Shown in pieces: positions 59,245-64,000 of a stretch of DNA of 64,000 nucleotides (positions are counted from its first letter, which is position 1; each line of letters opens with the position of its first letter). The DNA is from Flaccisagitta enflata. Taxonomy: Eukaryota; Chaetognatha; Sagittoidea; Aphragmophora. The position numbers and the translations under genes were made by a program. Under the pieces are notes generated by a model, which did not search any database, was not told where the DNA came from, and worked only from the letters and a program-made list of their open reading frames with translations. Where the stretch lies: NCBI GenBank assembly GCA_965153355.1, contig OZ231127.1, forward strand, positions 43,090,001-43,154,000. Reading direction: 5' to 3'.

Positions 59245-61977
59245 CTAGAATATTTCGCACATTTTCTTCTTTTTGGGTTCTTCTGGCGGTGGCGCGTTTG
59301 GATCTGGGAAGGTGACCAAATATTGAAAGTCATCTTTCCAAACTCCGCCCCTTGGAGGTCGCCACAAGTCACCTTCCCGCTTTAGTTTTCGCGTGACACC
59401 TTCAGAGTCCCTATATGTTAATCCATCGGCGCCCGGGAAATGCCGCTGTGGAAAGTAGGAGGGGGTAGGGGTGGAGAAATGGAAGAAAAATATTGTATGG
59501 TCAAATAACGTTCGAACACGCCTGTAATGAAATCAATATAAAGTACATTCAAAGATATTCTTTTTTTTTTTGATACGTTGCGTGAGAAGAAACGTAGAAA
59601 ATTGTCCATAGCACAATTCGTAGGTCATTTGAATCAACTTTGATGAAATGACATATTCTACAAATATTCTGTTCGAGTGTCTGATGGCCATGGAGATGAT
59701 TCAAAGTGTTAGTTGGCAAACCATGAAATTTATGAAGTTAACGAATCAATATACTTTCATTGCAATAATGATTTGTCTGTCCTTCCATCCGTCAGTTGAT
59801 CCGTCCGTTGGTCTATCGGTCGGTCCATCCGTCACAAAAGATGATTTTCATGCCATTGTCAATCAGCTTCCCAGTGTCAAATTTCAGGATATGCATGACT
59901 GTTTGGAATTTCTTAGGTATTTATTTCAATTTTTCTTGTTCGTCAGATATTTTCTTGAAAGGTTGGACGCACGCGCACACGACATTGTTCTCATGAAGGT
60001 GTTCTATTCAAACCCGAGAAAAATCATTATCAAAAAAATTCTCCAATGTGACTTGGTGTTTCGAGGATCTAAACACCGACCATTTGAAAAAGCAATTGAA
60101 GCTATGGCACAATTTATATGGTAGTCTTACTTGTAATGTCTCATGGGCAATGCATCCCTGGGAAAGTGAGACCATTTTCTCGATTAGTTCCCCGTCTTCA
60201 TCGTTCTTTTTGCAAATTTTGATCAAATTATCGTCATCGACTGTTCGCATCAAATTACTCGCGCCACCACCTAAGAAATTAAGAATAAGCAAACGAAATA
60301 AGTTCATGACAACCACGCCGCGTGCGTTAGAACTCATTGATGAACAAATGCAGAAAAACAAACAGACATAAAACATATCAAAAATCCTTTCTCACAAACT
60401 AATTCTTGCAATCCTCAGAACTTCTAAAAGGCACAGGAAGAACATTTGGGACGGACAAACTGACACATCGATTGACCAAAAAATGGACCGGATGGTTAAT
60501 AAAGCAGGCAATGTAGCACGCAACTTAGACATTGTAAACATTCACGAGACATGACCAAGTGCATCTAAAATGTGTTGACGATAAAACAAAAACGATAAAG
60601 CTTAATTTTGTTCAACTTTGATTTAATGCCCAATTTCAGACTCCCATGAGCCATTGGTGTTTTTTTTTTTTTTTTTTTTTTTGGGCCATACAAAACCAAT
60701 TTCAGATCGCGGCATTCAAATGAAAACAAGGCCAACACCTTACAGTCGCGTGCGACCATAAGACCATAAGACTAAAAGACTAAAAGACAAAAAGACTAAA
60801 TGTGATGTGACTTTAAATGTCTTTAAATAACTTAAATCTAAAATGACATAAAACGACAAAAAAAGTTAAGCGTAACTGACGGACCAAGCGACAGACCGAC
60901 CGACAGACGGACAAAGTGGGTCATAGAGTCGTGCGCACGCGACTAATAACCTGTTACACTAATCTTGCAAGACCGGATACGCAGTAACCTTAGTCACGTG
61001 CGGATATGCAGGGGCAGTGGAGTGGTTCGGGCATGAGCGGTGGGGTCATCAGCATATCTTTTTAGTGCAGACACGAAACTCTATGAGAGGCTTTGTCCGT
61101 CCGTTGGTTCGTTTGTCTGTGTTGATTGAGTCGAAAAGTGTGGAACCGCGCATTTATGATGCTGCTGTTGATAACTGCAGCAGTGCAGTTATGATTGCCT
61201 TGTGTGTTAGTCAGCATGGTGTGAGGGAGGATATGGATGGGGGTTGGATGCTCCTGCCCACCTATCCGCAACGATATTGCGACCCCGCGTCACTTGGTAA
61301 ACTTGAGAAAATATAAAAAATGCCTCAAAAGTAAATGTTGATCTAAAGACAGACCGGAGAGTTGCGTAGCGTAGCACGCGACTAAAAACTCAAACTCAAT
61401 ACAAAGTATTTACATATGCAGAAGTTCAGCGACCAAACTCGCCTTAGTTTCACGGACGACTTTCCCCTCTGAGATAGATTTTTGCATGACCGCCTTCAAA
61501 ACTGACTAATTAGACTCTATGGGACACGGTGGGTGATGCATGCAACAAGTTTATTACCCACCCTGCCCGGTAAAATAGTGATGGCCTGTCTCAGGCCTGA
61601 TTTTAGTGATTTATTTGTCTGAGCCAGTGGGGCTCGCTCCCCTACAATTTGACAGAGCCCGAGAAGAAAACCATGAGCCCAGTAAAAATGTCATGCCGCT
61701 TGAGCGCTTTGAATCCATCCTCTATGAGAGAGAGCCTGCCGGGCTCAGAGCTTGCAAAACATGTGAGCCCAAGAGCAAAATAGAGAGCTTCCGGCTCGCG
61801 GGCTCGCTCTAAAATCAGGCCGGCCTATCTTGAATTGCTGATTTTCAGGGACGTGATATTTCATGAACCAAAACCTCAGATTATGGAGGGAACGTTGAAA
61901 CGTCAGCGCTGTACAGCTCTTCAACATAACCTAGCTAAACCATTGGCCCTTATCAATCAATTACCTTTCGCAGCCAT
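59245..61977 (-). CDS. Gene F: 117-residue protein with polybasic CAAX-like tail
   Basis: Three exons: 61977-61965, 60270-60131 and 59445-59245, all GT-AG with consistent phases (1, then 0); the sum is 354 nt. The ATG has A at -3 and G at +4. The N-terminus is MAAKGGGASNLMRTVDDD, followed by helical DNLIKICKKNDEDGELIEK and a second part with LWRPPRGGVWKDDFQYLVTF. The end is PPPEEPKKKKMCEIF: four lysines followed by Cys-Glu-Ile-Phe, the layout of prenylated membrane proteins such as small GTPases, though there is no GTPase domain. I do not recognise the family. Intron 1 (1.7 kb) holds H1 repeats and a fold-back. Confidence 0.82.
59775..59842 (-). repeat. H1 core fragment
   Basis: Degenerate (CCGTY)n run ending in ccatccgtcac with no hairpin or 5' module; in gene F intron 2. 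Confidence 0.6.
60660..60682 (+). repeat. Poly(T) tract
   Basis: 23 consecutive T in gene F intron 1, next to an H1 element. Confidence 0.95.
60725..60949 (+). repeat. H1 variant with GACTAAAA core
   Basis: acaaggccaacaccttacag with AGTCGCGTGCGAC, a (agactaaa)n array, aatgacataaaacgac, a GACC core, and end agtcgtgcgcacgcgactaa. Confidence 0.83.
60969..61388. repeat. H1 element with a second H1 inserted
   Basis: The 5' module caagaccggatacgcagtaa occupies 60969-61018 and the 3' end gttgcgtagcgtagcacgcg, then actaaaaa, occupies 61330-61388. Between them at 61062-61290 is a reverse long-variant copy (tgcagacacgaaactct ... ctatccgcaacgatattgcg). Confidence 0.75.
61593..61833. mobile_element. 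Small TIR element rich in GAGCCC words
   Basis: aggcctgattttag at left and ctaaaatcaggccgg at right. Inside, gagcccgag and gggctcg words pair across the centre. 241 bp, noncoding, in gene F intron 1. Confidence 0.7.
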
Positions 61978-62466
61978 GATCCGACGTTACGTTAGCAATA
62001 CTGTTTTTCCTTGTCCGAGTTACGCCCTCGTTTCAGGTTCTTTTCAATGCTTCATCGATGATGGTCGATTTCTGCACATCAACGGCGATCGTAGCTTCAC
62101 TTTGCAACGTTGAGCGATTGTAAAAAGAGAGATTCACTCCTTCTGCAAGAGGCACTGTTTCTCTTCAGTCTTTTTACTGACGTTTACGTTGAAAGAAAAT
62201 TGAGAGACTTTGAGTCCGATCTCTTGAGCAGATCATCCCCAATCATTGAGAGAGTCACGGAAATCCAATGAGAGATTGCAAGAACTCCCAATGAAATCTT
62301 GTCGGTCGTATTTCGTTTCTGAAGCGCGATTGTTTAATGTTTTATCAGAGTAGTGAACAATGATTTTCACGTGTCTATCGTTGTTGTTATTCACTTTAAA
62401 GCTAAATCACTAAAGAATGTTCATCCAGGTCCATTGTTGTCGTTGGAAGCAGGTTGCAATAAGAAT

Positions 62467-62485
62467 TCAAGATGGCGGCTGATGG
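62467..62485 (+). promoter_or_regulatory. YY1-like initiator motif, possible promoter
   Basis: CAAGATGGCGGCTGATGG contains the AAGATGGCGGC core bound by YY1 in animal promoters, where it often spans the start codon. Here the ATG would begin a short frame (MAADGSSVRVA). It lies about 490 bp from the divergent gene F start. Confidence 0.35.
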
Positions 62486-62599
62486 AAGCTCAGTTCGAGT
62501 TGCGTGATTCTCGGCGTTGGAATCGTGGTTGCTGTTGTTGCAGATGGTGATGGTGGCGATGGCACTTGGGTGTTGATAACATGGCTGCAAACCGCGCAA

Positions 62600-63060
62600 A
62601 AATTAAAAGTTTGAGTGAAATAAAAAAAGTGTTTTTCACGCGTTTTATAATCTCGATGCAGGGTGAGTCGTCCGTCGGTTTGCGTTCTTTCTAGATTCTT
62701 TTTTTTCTTTTCTATTTGGTGGCCCACTCAATTCAGGCGCTTTGCTGGTCCATGACAATTATCTTAGAGGTCATGTGCGACCGTCGAGAAGTGAATCAAA
62801 TAATGTTTGTTGCTTCTACCATAATGAAATTCATCTGTGTGGGTTTTTCGTCAACTAATTTTTACTGCCATTGGGAGCAATATTGATTGACAAAGAATAT
62901 GACGTCGAGTGGCCCAATGGCATATTCTTTCCCAATTAGCAACCCGCGCGCTTTAGAAAAAAAGGACAAAAATAATTCATCCTTATAGTTCTATTAGTGT
63001 CCGCTTTTCTATCCAAGAACTTGTTATTTAGTATTTTGTAACAAAAAATACTTACTGTAT
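62600..63060. other. No gene recognised
   Basis: Unique sequence, no supported exon. Confidence 0.4.
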
Positions 63061-63265
63061 AAAAAGGCGGGATACACGACTACTCAGACATGTGGTTGGC
63101 CAGGGGCAGTGATGGAAAAGGCCAACTAAGTATTTCTGCAGAGGCAAAGTTGCAATAACTACCTACAAACGCCAAAAAGAGCGTTAGTGTTACTGACCGA
63201 CAGACCAACAGACTGACAGACTGACTGACATAGCAGGTAGTGTCGCGTTCTCAAGACTAAAAATG
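63061..63265 (+). repeat. H1 element, diverged
   Basis: aaaaaggcgggatacacgac, ggccaggggcagtgatgg, a GACAGACCAACAGACTG core, end gtgtcgcgttctcaagac then taaaaa. Confidence 0.8.
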
Positions 63266-63539
63266 CTAGATTGGTTGAAGCACTTATGAGAAGCACTATC
63301 ATTATGCTTATGCAAATTATTTGCTCCTTCATCTTTAGTCTAGATAACGGTTCGGAAAGGAGGCGATAAATGGAATAAATACGCTGTGTGACCGATTTCT
63401 CAATTCTATAACTTTGATTTTAAAATTGCAATGAGAAAAAATTACCTCAGATCGGTCGCACGCGACAAAATTTGCTTTTAAATATTTTTGACCCACCTGA
63501 TTGACCGTAAATGTCAGTTGTGTCTTCTAGGTCAGTTAT

Positions 63540-63662
63540 AAAGGAAGGTAGGATGGGAAAAGAAGGAAGGAAGAAAGGAAAGAAGGAAGGAAGGAAGAAA
63601 GGAAGGAAGGAAGGAAGGAAGGAAGTAAGGAAGGAAGAAAGGAGGAAACATGAAGGAAGGAC
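63540..63662 (+). repeat. (GGAA)n microsatellite
   Basis: gaaggaaggaag with gaaa interruptions, over 120 bp. Confidence 0.95.
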
Positions 63663-63689
63663 TTTACAACTTCGATATTTGTGAAGTCC

Positions 63690-64000
63690 GAGACACGTGC
63701 AATGGCACATTCGCATTCTGCTCATTTGCATCTCCATCTTATCCTTCTATCTCGCGAAACATCCTGCTTTAAATCAATTTGCGTGTTCGAGCGTTCGAGT
63801 GTTAATACGCGTACATGCTGGTGCGCGTGCGACGGTGAGCCTGCGTGAGCGTGTGCGTGTGCGTGTGTCAACAAGGGAAAGAGCGCAAATGTGGATGGTT
63901 CTCCGAAACTGAGATTGTGTTTGCACTCTGCTGTTAAGTCAACAAACTCCCAAAAATGATCCCGTTTGCACAAATCGTTTTTCCTCCTATTTTTGAGAGA
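63690..64000. other. No secure gene at the window edge
   Basis: A (GTGC/GTGT) patch at 63830-63870 and otherwise unique sequence. Open frames on both strands lack splice or start support. Confidence 0.35.

Noticed and set aside
61835-62113. 92-codon plus-strand frame
   Set aside because: It overlaps the start exon of gene F on the other strand and has no splice or start support of its own.

Overview
The window is animal (metazoan) nuclear DNA, most likely from an invertebrate. It is AT-rich and full of short interspersed repeats, microsatellites and palindromic transposon remnants. Genes have many small exons with GT-AG introns, and there are no operons, ribosome binding sites or CRISPR arrays. 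The families present (MYND fingers joined to a beta-helix, an OTU protease, AT-hooks, a PLAT-like domain, a transposase-like gene) fit a metazoan. I cannot name the species. I saw no tRNA or rRNA gene.

Genes, all read by hand from splice sites and reading phase: (A) an OTU cysteine-protease gene with Cys/His motifs, minus strand, nine exons, 24534 down to 13961, closing as a 649-residue reading frame; (B) a transposase-like gene with an acidic domain, minus, 36296 down to about 25583, 5' end unresolved and one exon carrying two in-frame stops; (C) a 232-residue protein with two AT-hooks, minus, 46243 to 41246, four exons, complete; (D) a secreted PLAT/LH2-like protein, minus, 50485 to 46817, at least seven exons with one junction unresolved; (E) an intronless 978-residue beta-helix protein with three MYND fingers, plus, 53332-56268; (F) a 117-residue protein ending in a polybasic CAAX-like tail, minus, 61977 to 59245, three exons, complete. 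A few weaker coding-like blocks are listed with low confidence.

Repeats make up most of the rest. Names used below: H1 = short elements with a 5' module, an (ACGG)n-type core and a 3' terminal hairpin followed by TAAAAA. H2 = longer elements with a 13-bp minisatellite, a roughly 190-bp tandem unit, a GAC/AAC microsatellite and a long 3' hairpin followed by AAAAA. H3 = elements with a roughly 20-bp 'gaggctgggattt' core, a GAA/AGG tract and a GGCCCC-TTC-GGGGCC end hairpin. Plus orientation means the hairpin lies at the right end. P = long palindromes with conserved internal islands such as GATAGGTCGCACTATA. T = TIR elements flanked by TA.

Layout: 1-12900 is repeats only; 12900-24600 is gene A with one long palindrome in each of four introns; 25500-36300 is gene B; 37000-41200 is repeats; 41200-46250 is gene C; 46800-50500 is gene D; 50600-53000 is repeats; 53300-56270 is gene E; 59000-62000 is gene F with a possible promoter to its right; 62500-64000 is repeats. 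Genes A and B are neighbours on the same strand and may be parts of one transposon-derived locus. The other genes show no obvious pathway link.
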